Positions 8,498 to 16,969 of a stretch of DNA of 64,000 nucleotides are shown here, piece after piece; the stretch's first letter is position 1; every line of letters starts with the position of its first letter. The translations under genes were made by a program, and so were the position numbers. Source of the DNA: Nocardioides alkalitolerans (GTDB lineage Bacteria > Actinomycetota > Actinomycetes > Propionibacteriales > Nocardioidaceae); the NCBI GenBank assembly GCA_038184435.1, contig CP116227.1, positions 2,199,501 to 2,263,500 on the forward strand, given 5' to 3'. A model generated the notes under the pieces. That model did no database searches. It was given only the letters and a program-made list of their open reading frames with translations, and was not told where the DNA came from.

Positions 8498-9469
8498 TCA
8501 GCGCGCGGCGGTGCGCTGCGCCCGGAACGCGGCCAGGTCGGGGGCGGGCGCGCGGCGGTCCACGACGCGCGACCGCTGGCGGCCGAGGCCCTCGACCTCG
8601 ACCGTGACGACGTCGCCGGCGGTGAGGGGAGGGTGCGCGTCGTACCCCCGGTGGCCCCAGAGCTCCGCGAGGCACCCGCCCCCCGCCGTACCGGAGCCGA
8701 AGACGTCGCCCGCGCGGACCTCCGCGCCCCGTGAGGCGTAGGCGATCATCTGCCCGTAGCCGAAGGCCATGCTCGACCACGAGTCGGCGCCGACGAGCTC
8801 GTCGTTCACGTGGGCCTGCATCCGCAGGTCGAAGGAGCACCCCCGCCGGAAGGGCTCGAGCTCGTCCGGCGTGACGAACCACGGTCCCATCGACGTCGCG
8901 CCGTCCTTGCCCTTGGACGGGCCCAGCCGGACGGTCATCTCCGCGAACTGGGTGGCGCGGGCCGACCAGTCGTTCATGATCGTGTAGCCCGCGACCAGGT
9001 CCTCGGCCGCGGCCGGGTCCAGGTCGCGGCCACCGCCGCCCAGCACGGCCGCGACCTCGAGCTCGAAGTCGAAGCGGGTCTCCCCCGGCGGCAGGGTCAC
9101 GTCGTCGTGGGGCCCCACCGTGGCGTACGGGTTGGTGAAGTAGAAGATCGGCGCGTCGTACCAGCGCTCCGGGACGGTCGCCGCCGGGTCGGCCAGGCGG
9201 ATGGCCCCCGCGACGTGCTGCTCGAAGGTCATGAAGTCGCGGACGGTGGGCGGCGTCGGCAGCGGCGCCATGACCCGGAGGTCGGCGACGGCGAGCACCT
9301 CGCTCGCTGCGGCCAGGGCGGCCTCGCCGGCGTCGTGCAGCGCGGCGCGCCCCTCGCGGAGCAGGTCGAGCAGGGTGTGGCCGAGGGGCAGCGCGGCAAC
9401 CGTCGTGCCGTCGCCGATCCCCACGCCGACCCGCTCGGAGCCGTGGTGGGAGAACGTCATGAAGCGCAT
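8498..9469 (-). CDS. Fumarylacetoacetate hydrolase family protein
   Basis: The 323-residue protein has the FAH C-terminal catalytic fold. RFDFELEVAAVLG carries the metal-binding Glu136 and Glu138, Asp167 lies in MNDWSARATQ, and DVFGSGTAGGGCLAE is the late conserved glycine strand. Family members cleave carbon-carbon bonds or hydrate and decarboxylate 2-oxo acids with Mg2+ or Mn2+, for example fumarylacetoacetase, acylpyruvase and HHDD isomerase. The N-terminal segment is longer than in YcgM-type acylpyruvases and suits the fumarylacetoacetase-like branch. It starts at the ATG of MRFMTFS. It is 43 bp downstream of the metallo-hydrolase gene in the operon. Confidence 0.9.
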   Translation of the reverse strand: MRFMTFSHHGSERVGVGIGDGTTVAALPLGHTLLDLLREGRAALHDAGEAALAAASEVLAVADLRVMAPLPTPPTVRDFMTFEQHVAGAIRLADPAATVPERWYDAPIFYFTNPYATVGPHDDVTLPPGETRFDFELEVAAVLGGGGRDLDPAAAEDLVAGYTIMNDWSARATQFAEMTVRLGPSKGKDGATSMGPWFVTPDELEPFRRGCSFDLRMQAHVNDELVGADSWSSMAFGYGQMIAYASRGAEVRAGDVFGSGTAGGGCLAELWGHRGYDAHPPLTAGDVVTVEVEGLGRQRSRVVDRRAPAPDLAAFRAQRTAAR

Positions 9470-9512
9470 GGGGTGTCCTTGTCGTGGCCGTGGGGACGGA
9501 CCGTCGGGAGCG

Positions 9513-10463
9513 TCAGACCGCGGTCGGGAGGGGGCCGTCGTTGAGGAGCACGGCGTCCTCCAACGCCGCGACGAGGTCGAAGTCGCGCTGCGCCAGCTCG
9601 GCGTAGGCGCGGTGCAGGTTGAGCACGATGCGTTCGGCGTCGGCGAGGCCGGCGAGGTCGCCGAGGTCGGTCCGCCGCGCCTGCTCCAACGGGGATCGTC
9701 CGGCCGCGATCCCGGCGCGCGCCGACGCGAGCACGAGCGCGTAGTAGGACCGGTGCGTCTCGAGGACGTCGTCGAGCCCGTCGCGGCCGACGACGTCGCC
9801 GTGCCCGGGCACCACCACCGCGGCATCGAGCCCGGCGATCCAGTCGAGGGAGCGGAGCGCCCCCTCCACCGACCCCATGAAGACCAGCGGGGTCACGCCG
9901 TGGAACAGCAGGTCGCCGGTGAACAGGACGTCGGCGCCGGGCACGAGCACGACCGCGTCGCCGGGGGTGTGCGCCGGGAACCCGGGATGGAGCACGTGGA
10001 CCTCGGTGGCCCCGCTGTGGAGCACGACCCGGTCCGCGAAGGTCAGGGTCGGGAGCCGCTTGGTCACGTGGCCCCAGTCCGGCAGCGGGGCCCAGAAGGG
10101 CGGGCAGCCGTCGATGATCGTGTCGGCCGCGAGACCGACCCGCATCTGCTCGTGCCCGACGATGCAGGTGCTGCCGGGCAGGAGGCTGTTGCCGTAGGTG
10201 TGGTCCCCGTGCAGGTGCGTGTTGACGGCGAACCGGATCGACCCGCCGGGACGCGCCGTGCCGATGCTCCCCAGGAAGCTCCGGGTCCGCCGTTCGGTGG
10301 CGCAGGTGTCGACGATGACGTCCCCGTCGTCGCCCGCGACCAGGCCGGCGTTGTTGAGCCACCACGACCCGTCGCCCTGCGTCCACGCCCAGACGCCGGG
10401 AGCGACCTCCCCGAGGACGCCGTCCGTCTCCTCGGGCCCGGTGGCGCTCGCCGGGGCGGTCAC
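9513..10463 (-). CDS. MBL-fold metallo-hydrolase
   Basis: The 316-residue protein carries the metallo-beta-lactamase metal motif THLHGDHTYGN (His83, His85, Asp87, His88), then HTPGDAVVLV, LFTGDLLF and VVPGHGDVV, which complete a binuclear metal site. It starts at a GTG whose TG is shared with the permease stop (GTGA), so it is translationally coupled to the permease. The family includes thioesterases, lactonases and arylsulfatase-like enzymes. In this operon a lactone or thioester substrate is plausible but not shown. There is no signal peptide. Confidence 0.9.
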   Translation of the reverse strand: MTAPASATGPEETDGVLGEVAPGVWAWTQGDGSWWLNNAGLVAGDDGDVIVDTCATERRTRSFLGSIGTARPGGSIRFAVNTHLHGDHTYGNSLLPGSTCIVGHEQMRVGLAADTIIDGCPPFWAPLPDWGHVTKRLPTLTFADRVVLHSGATEVHVLHPGFPAHTPGDAVVLVPGADVLFTGDLLFHGVTPLVFMGSVEGALRSLDWIAGLDAAVVVPGHGDVVGRDGLDDVLETHRSYYALVLASARAGIAAGRSPLEQARRTDLGDLAGLADAERIVLNLHRAYAELAQRDFDLVAALEDAVLLNDGPLPTAV

Positions 10464-11902
10464 GACCGTGCTCCCCGGCCCGCCGCCCACCAGCCGTAGG
10501 CGACGGCCACGACGAGCAGGAACGGCATCGCGGCGACGGCCCGTGCGTCGGTCCCCGTGATGGCCGCGTAGTCGGACACGATGACGCCGGCGCCACCCAG
10601 GAGGGCGACGGCGCTGATCGTCGGGCAGACGCGCAGGGCCCACGTCGACCCCACGAGCAGCCCGCGGACGGAGGCGACGACGATGCTCGCGCTGCAGGCG
10701 ACCATGAGCGCGACGACCGCGAGGGCGTTGACCCCGCCGATCGCGGGGCCGAGGCCCACCAGCGGGTCCGACCCGGCGAGCACGAAGGGCAGGAGCACCA
10801 GGGCGGAGAGCACGACCTGCGTGGTCCCGGCCGGCACCGGGGTGCCGCGACGGGCGTGGGTGCGCGCCAGGTAGGGCGGGAGGTGCCCCTCGCGGCCGAG
10901 GGAGAACAGGTAGCGCGCCGCCAGGTTGTGGAAGGCCAGGGCCGCCCCGAAGAAGCTGACGGTGATCATGGTGAGCAGGACCGGGACGATCCACGCCCCG
11001 AGGTAGGTGGAGGCGGCGACGGTGACCATGGCGCCCGGGTCGGCCTGCGCCACGGCCACGGCATCGTCGAAGGCGGCCACCACCGCCCACGTGCCGACGA
11101 CGAACACGACGGCGAGGACCAGGATGGCGGCGTAGGTGGCCCGCCCCACCGACCGGCGGGCGTCCTTGGCCTCCTCGCCGAGGTTGGCGGCCGCCTCGAA
11201 CCCGGTGAACGAGAGCAGGCACAGCACGAACGCGAGACCGAAGCCGCCGCCGAACACCGTCGACGGCGCGAGCACGCCGACGTCCCAGCCGCCGGGGTTC
11301 TGCACGAGCACCGAGATCGCCAGCGCGAGCACCAGCACCAGCTCGCTGATGGCGATCCACCCGTTGACGGGGGTCGACACCGTGAGGCCGAGGTAGCCGA
11401 TCCCCCACACCAGCGCGACGGCGACCCCGGTGATGGCCCACCACGGCAGGTCGACGTGGAGGTAGCGCTCGAGCACGAGGTCGGCGAAGAAGCCGACGAA
11501 GCCCGCCATCAGGGCTGCGCCGAGGTTGTAGGCCACGACGGCGACCATCGCCGCGGCGGCGCCGGCCCGCTCCCCCAGGCCGTGGGCGATGTAGGCGAAG
11601 TACGCCCCGGCGTTGACGACCTGCCGGCTCATCGCGACGAAGCCGGCCGCGAAGACGCACAGGATGACGGCGACCAGCACGATGACGCCGACGGTGCCGA
11701 CGCCCCCGCCGAGCGCGAGGCTCAGGGTCATGTTCGACGCGAGTGCCGTGAGCGGTGCCGTCACGGCCACCACGGCGTAGATCATGCCGGGGACGCCGAC
11801 GCCGTCACGCGCCAGGCGGCCCGTGGTCGCGGCGGGTGCCGCCGGTGCGGTCCCGACGGCGCCGGGGCGGCCCGGCGGTCGCCCTGCGGAGGTGGTGGAC
11901 AT
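10460..11902 (-). CDS. APC-superfamily amino acid/polyamine permease
   Basis: This 480-residue protein has about 12 hydrophobic spans and the APC hallmarks GVGVPGMIYAVVA near residue 35, SLSFTGFEAAANLGEEAKD-like motifs around 230 and ARYLFSLGREGHLP near 330. It is an integral membrane importer, probably for an amino acid, amine or related organic anion. The N-terminal 30 residues are Ala/Pro-rich and cytosolic. It overlaps the metallo-hydrolase gene by 4 nt and lies 37 bp after the CocE-type gene, so it likely brings in or recycles the pathway's substrate. Confidence 0.9.
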   Translation of the reverse strand: MSTTSAGRPPGRPGAVGTAPAAPAATTGRLARDGVGVPGMIYAVVAVTAPLTALASNMTLSLALGGGVGTVGVIVLVAVILCVFAAGFVAMSRQVVNAGAYFAYIAHGLGERAGAAAAMVAVVAYNLGAALMAGFVGFFADLVLERYLHVDLPWWAITGVAVALVWGIGYLGLTVSTPVNGWIAISELVLVLALAISVLVQNPGGWDVGVLAPSTVFGGGFGLAFVLCLLSFTGFEAAANLGEEAKDARRSVGRATYAAILVLAVVFVVGTWAVVAAFDDAVAVAQADPGAMVTVAASTYLGAWIVPVLLTMITVSFFGAALAFHNLAARYLFSLGREGHLPPYLARTHARRGTPVPAGTTQVVLSALVLLPFVLAGSDPLVGLGPAIGGVNALAVVALMVACSASIVVASVRGLLVGSTWALRVCPTISAVALLGGAGVIVSDYAAITGTDARAVAAMPFLLVVAVAYGWWAAGRGARS

Positions 11903-11939
11903 GGTTGCTCCTGTTCGAGGGGCCCTGACGGCGGAGGCG

Positions 11940-13703
11940 TCAGGCCGGGGGGATGACGGGGACCAGCAGGAACGAGTCGTGCTCGCCGCCGGTGTGGAGG
12001 CTCACGGGGCGCCCGTAGACGTCGGCCGAGCGGGCGACCGGGTCGTCGTGCACGTTGACCCCCGACCCGCGCATCTCCACGCCGTACGGGGTGGGGAGGC
12101 CGGGGCCGCCGTGGTCGTAGTCGTGTCCCTGCACGCTGAGGGCGAGGCGGTACCCCGGGGGCACGACGATGCAGGTGGGCCAGATCTCGACGTCGACCGC
12201 GTGCACCTCGCCCGGGACGAGGGGCACGGCCCGGTCGTGGGGGTGGACGGGGCGGTACGGCCGGGAGCGTTCCTCGTCGAGCTCGCGGTGCGAGGCGCGG
12301 AGCCAGCCCTGCGAGAGCGGGTGCCGCGGCTCGGTCGCGCCCTCGAAGAGCACCTCCGTGCCGTCCGGGTCGAGGAGGTGCAGCACGAGGAAGAGGTCCG
12401 CGTCCTCGCTCTCCGAGGAGATGTAGAGCCGCGCCGCGAGCGGACCCGTGATCTCGGTCGTCTCGGTGAACGGCGGCGTCGACAGGGTGATGCCGGCGCC
12501 GAACGGGTCGTAGGAGGCCGTGGACGGGGCGGCGGCCGGCTCGGGCGAGAGGCTGCGCTGCGCGACGTCGAGGTGGAGCGTCGTCCACTCCGTGCGGGCG
12601 AGCGGCCACTCGTCCTCGGCCCGCGGCACGAACACCTCGCCGGGGTGGCGCACGTGGAGCGAGACCCTGGGCTGGTCGTCGAGCCAGGTGCCCTCGCCCT
12701 TGAGGAAGTGGTCGAAGAACCGTCGCTGCAGGTCGACGCCGTAGTCGGAGTAGTAGAGCGTCCAGTGCGCCTCGCCGTGCACCTCGAGCCACTTGTGCTC
12801 CGAGGCGGCCTCGGTGAAGCCGTCGAGGTTGCCGCGCAGGTGCAGGGCCTGGCCGCCCCAGTTGCCGGCGGACAGCACCGGGACCTCGATCCGCGACAGG
12901 TCCGCCGTGCGGTCCGCCCAGTAGTCGTCGCGGAAGGGGTGCGCCCGCAGCTCAGCGGCGACGTCGGTGCGCCGCGCGGCGAGCTCGGCGTCGTCGAGGT
13001 CGACGTCGCCGGAGACGAGCACGCCGGTGTGCGGGTTCGTCGCGCCCCGGGTCCCGAGACCGTGCTGCACGGACGCGATCTGCACGCCGAACAACCGCGG
13101 GAAGAACGAGCTGGGGATGCCGCCGTGGTAGTTGGCGTCGCGGTACCAGTCCACCATCCCCTCCCAGGGGCAGATGGCGGCCAGGTGCGGCGGCCGGAGC
13201 GCCGCGACCTGCCACTGGTTGATGGCGAAGTAGGAGATCCCGCTCAGGCCGACCTTGCCGTTGGACCAGTCCTGGGTCCCCGCCCACTCCACGCACTCGT
13301 AGAGGTCGCGGGCCTCCTGCGGGGAGAAGCTGTCGACGATCCCGGGCGAGCGTCCGGACCCCCGCGAGTCGACGCGGACGAGGGCGTAGCCGAGGGGGAC
13401 CCACCGCTCCGGGTCCGCGACCTCCCACGACAGGTGCGCTCCGCTCGTGCCCTCAAGCACCTCGGGGTGCGCCGCGACCATGGCGTCGAACTGCCGGGGG
13501 TAGGCGTCGCGGAAGGCGAGGTCCTTGCCGTAGGGGCCGTAGCTGAGCAGGACCGGGTGCCGGCCGTCCCCGACGGGTCGGTAGACGTTGGCCCGGAGCG
13601 TGGTCCCGTCCGCCATCACGAGCGGGGTGTCGTGCTCGATGACCATGCCCTCGGGCGCGGCCACGGCGGCGACCGGGCGGGTGGGTCCTGCGGTGCGGAG
13701 CAT
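11940..13703 (-). CDS. CocE/NonD family hydrolase (Xaa-Pro dipeptidyl-peptidase-like)
   Basis: The 587-residue protein has the alpha/beta-hydrolase core of the peptidase S15/CocE group: YGPYGKDLAF, RVDSRGSGRSPG, nucleophile Ser157 in GLSGISYFA and FDHFLKG. The C-terminal jelly-roll domain runs from about residue 360 (RVSLHVRHPGE to the end). Family members hydrolyse esters, amides or X-Pro peptides; cocaine esterase and glutaryl-7-ACA acylase are known examples. The ATG of MLRTAG is chosen because AGAGGAC lies 7-13 bases before it. It is the first gene of the six-gene operon and has the shared 24-bp promoter box about 180 bp upstream. There is no export signal, so the substrate enters the cell first. 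Confidence 0.88.
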   Translation of the reverse strand: MLRTAGPTRPVAAVAAPEGMVIEHDTPLVMADGTTLRANVYRPVGDGRHPVLLSYGPYGKDLAFRDAYPRQFDAMVAAHPEVLEGTSGAHLSWEVADPERWVPLGYALVRVDSRGSGRSPGIVDSFSPQEARDLYECVEWAGTQDWSNGKVGLSGISYFAINQWQVAALRPPHLAAICPWEGMVDWYRDANYHGGIPSSFFPRLFGVQIASVQHGLGTRGATNPHTGVLVSGDVDLDDAELAARRTDVAAELRAHPFRDDYWADRTADLSRIEVPVLSAGNWGGQALHLRGNLDGFTEAASEHKWLEVHGEAHWTLYYSDYGVDLQRRFFDHFLKGEGTWLDDQPRVSLHVRHPGEVFVPRAEDEWPLARTEWTTLHLDVAQRSLSPEPAAAPSTASYDPFGAGITLSTPPFTETTEITGPLAARLYISSESEDADLFLVLHLLDPDGTEVLFEGATEPRHPLSQGWLRASHRELDEERSRPYRPVHPHDRAVPLVPGEVHAVDVEIWPTCIVVPPGYRLALSVQGHDYDHGGPGLPTPYGVEMRGSGVNVHDDPVARSADVYGRPVSLHTGGEHDSFLLVPVIPPA

Positions 13704-13857
13704 GGTGGCCGTCCTCTGCGGAGTGGACCGAGGGGCCCGGGGCGTGGGGGCGCGCTGCGCTGCGGTGGGAGTAGCGGTCAGCGGCGGGCGCCCACGTGCG
13801 GGGCCGACCTCGGGTCGGGATGGTCTGCGGGGGTGGGCCGGATGTCGGCCACGAGAA

Positions 13858-13905
13858 ACGGTAGGGCCGTGGTGAGACGTGAACCACACCCTGCTGGAGC
13901 CACCC
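13858..13905 (-). promoter_or_regulatory. Shared-box promoter of the CocE operon
   Basis: Read on the minus strand, a 24-bp box (13905-13882) beginning GGGTGGCTCCAGCAGG and ending GTGGTT is followed by exactly 18 bp and then TACCGT (13863-13858), a good -10. The same 24 bases, the same 18-bp spacing and the same TACCGT occur before the MDR dehydrogenase gene. GTGGTT takes the place of the -35, so the rest of the box is probably an activator site. The predicted leader is about 150 nt. Confidence 0.65.
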
Positions 13906-13919
13906 AGGGGCGGCGGTGG

Positions 13920-14765
13920 CTACGCCTGTCGCGGGGAGCGCGCGTCGATCGCGGCGCGCAGCCGCTGGAGCGCGGCGCGTCCGACGGGATCGCTCGCGGA
14001 GTAGACCGTGAGGTGCCGATCGGTCGGTCCCGGCAGGTGGAGCGCGTCGTAGTGGAGCTCGAAGCGGCCCGCGGCGGGGTGCTCGAAGACGCGGGCACCG
14101 AAGTCCCGGTCGAGCACGTCGTGGGAGGCCCAGAGCCGGGCGAACTCGGCGCTGCGCGCGGACAGCGCGTCGACGAGCTCCAGGATCCGGGGGTCCCGCG
14201 GGTGCCGGCCGGCGCCGCCCCGCAGCAGCGCGACGTTCTGCCGCGCCACGTCGTCCCACTGCACGCAGCGCGCCCGGAGCTGCGCGTTCGTGAACACCAG
14301 CCAGGACAGGTTGCGCTCGCGGTCGGGTAGCGCGTCGAGGTCGACCAGCAGCTCGCTGGCCATGGCGTTCCACGAGGTGAGGTCGAGGCGGTGGTCGACC
14401 ACCCAGGCGGGGCGGTCCTGGATGGCGTCGACCAGCCGGGCCCCCACCGCGTCGGGGCCGTCGACGGAGGGGACGTCGCTCGCGCCGCCCCGCAGCAGGA
14501 CCGCCAGGTCCTGCATGTAGGACACCTCGTCCCGGCTGAGCCGCAGCGCCGTGGCGACCGCGTCGAGCACCTCGGTCGACGGGTTGGGCGCGCGGCCCTG
14601 CTCGAGCTTGGTGTAGTACTCGCGGCTCACCGCGGCCCGGGCCGCCACCTCCTCGCGACGCAGGCCCGTGGTGCGGCGGCTGCCGCCACCGTCCTCCGGC
14701 CCGAGCCGTTCGCGGCGGGTGCGCAGGAAGTGCCCCAGCTCCTTCGCGACGTCGACCCGGTCCAC
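13920..14765 (-). CDS. XRE-type regulator with MmyB-like ligand domain
   Basis: The 281-residue protein has an N-terminal helix-turn-helix (TTGLRREEVAARAAVSREYYTKLEQG, shown here by TGLRREEVAARAAVS and YYTKLEQGR) followed by the MmyB-like domain found in many actinobacterial regulators, with WNAMASELL, NLSWLVFTN and FELHYDALHLPG. MmyB domains bind fatty-acid-like or other small ligands in characterised members. The GTG start is chosen because GATACT lies six bases before it, with CTGACC a further 18 bp upstream, which gives a leaderless promoter. It sits between the two operons that share the 24-bp box and is the obvious candidate regulator, although this is inference from position. Confidence 0.82.
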   Translation of the reverse strand: MDRVDVAKELGHFLRTRRERLGPEDGGGSRRTTGLRREEVAARAAVSREYYTKLEQGRAPNPSTEVLDAVATALRLSRDEVSYMQDLAVLLRGGASDVPSVDGPDAVGARLVDAIQDRPAWVVDHRLDLTSWNAMASELLVDLDALPDRERNLSWLVFTNAQLRARCVQWDDVARQNVALLRGGAGRHPRDPRILELVDALSARSAEFARLWASHDVLDRDFGARVFEHPAAGRFELHYDALHLPGPTDRHLTVYSASDPVGRAALQRLRAAIDARSPRQA

Positions 14766-14771
14766 CGGGCC

Positions 14772-14801
14772 AGTATCCACGCAGGTCATCCAGGTGGTCA
14801 G
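14772..14801 (-). promoter_or_regulatory. Leaderless promoter of the MmyB-like regulator
   Basis: On the minus strand CTGACC (14801-14796), 18 bp, GATACT (14777-14772), six bases, then GTG. It lies wholly within the gap after the isomerase gene, so the regulator can be expressed independently of the operon upstream. Confidence 0.5.
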
Positions 14802-14829
14802 GGTCATCGACATGATCGGGGCCGCCGGC

Positions 14830-15708
14830 TCACGCCGGGCGCGCCTGCCACAGGCGGTCGAACGCCTCCCGGCTCCGACCGAGCAGCTCCGCGGGGTCCA
14901 GCTTCCACAGGGAGTCGGGGAACGCGTCGCCCCAACGACCGTCGTCGGAGAAGATCTCGAGCTCGTACCAGCCGTCGTACCCACCGCGCTCCAGCGCGGC
15001 GAAGAGGGCCGGCAGGTCGATGGTGCCCTCGCCCGGGATGCGGCGGTCGGCCAGCGAGCGCGGCGGGTCCGGCCAGTCGCAGACCTGCACCAGGAACGTG
15101 CGGGCGGCCACCTGCTCGGTGACGGCGAGGACGTCCGGGGAGTCCCAGACGTGGTAGACGTCGTAGCAGAGCCCGACGTTCGGGGCGTCGACGAGGTCGA
15201 GGAACTCGGCCGCCTCCCCGAGGGTCCGCACGAAGGAGGCGTCGAAGCCGAGGTCGCCGCGCACCACCTCGACCGCCAGCCTCGTGCCGAGGTCCGCCGC
15301 CATGCGGGCGACGTCGCGGATGCCGTCGGCCGCGATGGTCCAGGCCTCGTCCCTCGCGTACCCCTCCGCCGAGCCGGTCGTCACGACGATGCAGTCGGGT
15401 CGGAAGGCGGCGAGGCGCTCGACCGACGCCCGCAGCAGCTCGATCCGGGTCGCCGGGTCGGCGGGCCCGGGGTACATCACGGGCGGGCGGAGCGGGAGCG
15501 GCGCGAGGTTGTTCGGGATGCCGCCGGCGACGCGCAGGCCGGACGACGCGAGCGCGGCCCGGTGGGCGTCGTCCTCACCGTCGCGCAGCTTGCCCTCGGC
15601 TATGCCGATGCCGGTGGCACCGCTGGCCAGCGCGAGGGCGAGGTCCTCCTCGAAGGTGGTGTCGGGGGTCGTCAGGGGGCAGACGGAGTAGCGCGGTGCG
15701 CGGGTCAT
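14830..15708 (-). CDS. Xylose-isomerase-like TIM-barrel protein
   Basis: The 292-residue protein matches the sugar phosphate isomerase/epimerase (AP endonuclease 2-like) TIM barrel: VVRGDLGFD, NVGLCYDVYHVW, QVCDWPDPPRS, RIPGEGTIDL and GGYDGWYELEIFSDD. The Asp/His/Glu residues that bind the divalent metal are present, including CYDVYH, DWPD and ELEIF. Family members isomerise keto/aldo sugars or act as inosose dehydratases and hydroxypyruvate isomerases. GAGGAG lies 8-13 bases before the ATG. It follows the MDR dehydrogenase by 11 bp, so the two are co-transcribed from the shared-box promoter. Confidence 0.87.
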   Translation of the reverse strand: MTRAPRYSVCPLTTPDTTFEEDLALALASGATGIGIAEGKLRDGEDDAHRAALASSGLRVAGGIPNNLAPLPLRPPVMYPGPADPATRIELLRASVERLAAFRPDCIVVTTGSAEGYARDEAWTIAADGIRDVARMAADLGTRLAVEVVRGDLGFDASFVRTLGEAAEFLDLVDAPNVGLCYDVYHVWDSPDVLAVTEQVAARTFLVQVCDWPDPPRSLADRRIPGEGTIDLPALFAALERGGYDGWYELEIFSDDGRWGDAFPDSLWKLDPAELLGRSREAFDRLWQARPA

Positions 15709-15719
15709 GACGATGCTCC

Positions 15720-16805
15720 TCAGCGGTGGTCGACGGGGCTGGTCGAGGGCGTGGTCGAGGGGCTGGTGTAGTCGAGCAGCACCGCGAGGGTCTCCTCGGG
15801 GTGCTCGTCGATCAGGCGGTAGGCCTCCGGCGCGTCCGCGAACGCGATCCGGTGCGAGACCAGGCGGTCGATGTCGAGCCTCCCGAGCCGTGCGGCGGCG
15901 TGGCGGTAGCGGCGGTCCCAGTCCCACCGCGGCTGCAGGCCGCTCCCGATGGAGCTGACCTGGCTGCTCACGATGCGCTGGCGGCGGAAGTGGAACTCGA
16001 GGCCGAGCTGCAGCGTCACCGGGCGGTTCCCGAAGAAGGAGAGCACGGTGATCGTCCCCTCCTGGCCCGTGTGGTCGATGGCGGACTGCAGGGCGGCCGG
16101 CGCACCGCTCGCCTCGTACCAGAGGTCGGCACCGCGGCCACCGGACAGCTCGGCGATCGCCGCTGCGGCCTCGTCGGGACCGACGACGGCGTCGGCGCCG
16201 ATCCAGGCCGCACGCTCGCGACGGCTCGCCACGGGGTCGACGAGGACCAGCCGGGCGGCGCTCTCCCGGCACAGGTGGGCGAGGAACGTGCCGATGACGC
16301 CGAGGCCGGAGACCACGACGACGTCACCGATGCGCACGGGCGTGTCGAGGAGACCCGTGTAGGCGACGCTGAAGAGGTTGGCGAAGGCCGCCTGCTCCGC
16401 GTCGATCCCCTCCGGGACCGGGAGGACGAAGCCGGCGGTCCCGCTCATCACGAACCGCTCCTGGTGGGGGTGGTAGGCGAAGACGCGGTCCCCCACCGCG
16501 AACCCCGACCGCGCGCCGGCCGCCTCCACCTCGCCGACCACCTGGTAGCCGAACTTGAGCGGGAACGGGAATGTGCCGCCGGTCGTGGGCAGGTCGACGG
16601 CGTCCGCCGAGCCCGAGGTCCCGTGGTAGACGCTCATCTCGGTGCCCGCGCTGACCAGGGAGGTGAGCGCGCGGACGGCGATCTCCTCGGTCCCCGGTTC
16701 CCCGAGGGCCTCGCTGCGCAGCTCCACCCGCCGCGGTTCCGTGAACCACACGGCACGGGCGGTGTCGTGGGCCGTCGGGCGTTCGTACGTCGCGGTGCTG
16801 GTCAT
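15720..16805 (-). CDS. MDR-family (zinc-type) dehydrogenase
   Basis: The 361-residue protein is a medium-chain dehydrogenase/reductase. It has a GroES-like N-terminal half containing KFGYQVVGEVEAAG and VGDRVFAYHPHQ, and the NAD-binding motif GLGVIGTFLA near residue 175. The usual structural-zinc cysteine cluster and the GHE catalytic motif are absent, so it may belong to a zinc-poor branch related to sorbitol-dehydrogenase-like or BchC-like proteins. It oxidises or reduces an alcohol or sugar with NAD(P). It is the first gene of an operon driven by the same 24-bp-box promoter as the CocE operon, which links it to that pathway. Confidence 0.86.
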   Translation of the reverse strand: MTSTATYERPTAHDTARAVWFTEPRRVELRSEALGEPGTEEIAVRALTSLVSAGTEMSVYHGTSGSADAVDLPTTGGTFPFPLKFGYQVVGEVEAAGARSGFAVGDRVFAYHPHQERFVMSGTAGFVLPVPEGIDAEQAAFANLFSVAYTGLLDTPVRIGDVVVVSGLGVIGTFLAHLCRESAARLVLVDPVASRRERAAWIGADAVVGPDEAAAAIAELSGGRGADLWYEASGAPAALQSAIDHTGQEGTITVLSFFGNRPVTLQLGLEFHFRRQRIVSSQVSSIGSGLQPRWDWDRRYRHAAARLGRLDIDRLVSHRIAFADAPEAYRLIDEHPEETLAVLLDYTSPSTTPSTSPVDHR

Positions 16806-16883
16806 CGCTGGTCCCTCGGTGCTGGCTGGTCCGCCGTCCGCGGCGGTGCGGGACGGACGCGCCGCGGCGGGGCGCGCGTGGCG

Positions 16884-16931
16884 ACGGTACGCACGGACTG
16901 TGACGCCAACCACACCCTGCTGGAGCCACCC
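16884..16931 (-). promoter_or_regulatory. Shared-box promoter of the MDR dehydrogenase operon
   Basis: On the minus strand the 24-bp box (16931-16908) is identical to the one before the CocE operon and ends in GTGGTT. It is followed by 18 bp and TACCGT (16889-16884). The predicted leader to the dehydrogenase ATG is about 70 nt. Sequence flanking the box is not conserved, which points to selection on the box itself. Confidence 0.65.
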
Positions 16932-16969
16932 TCGGCGCCGGGGGGGCGCGTCGCGACCCCGACCCGCGC

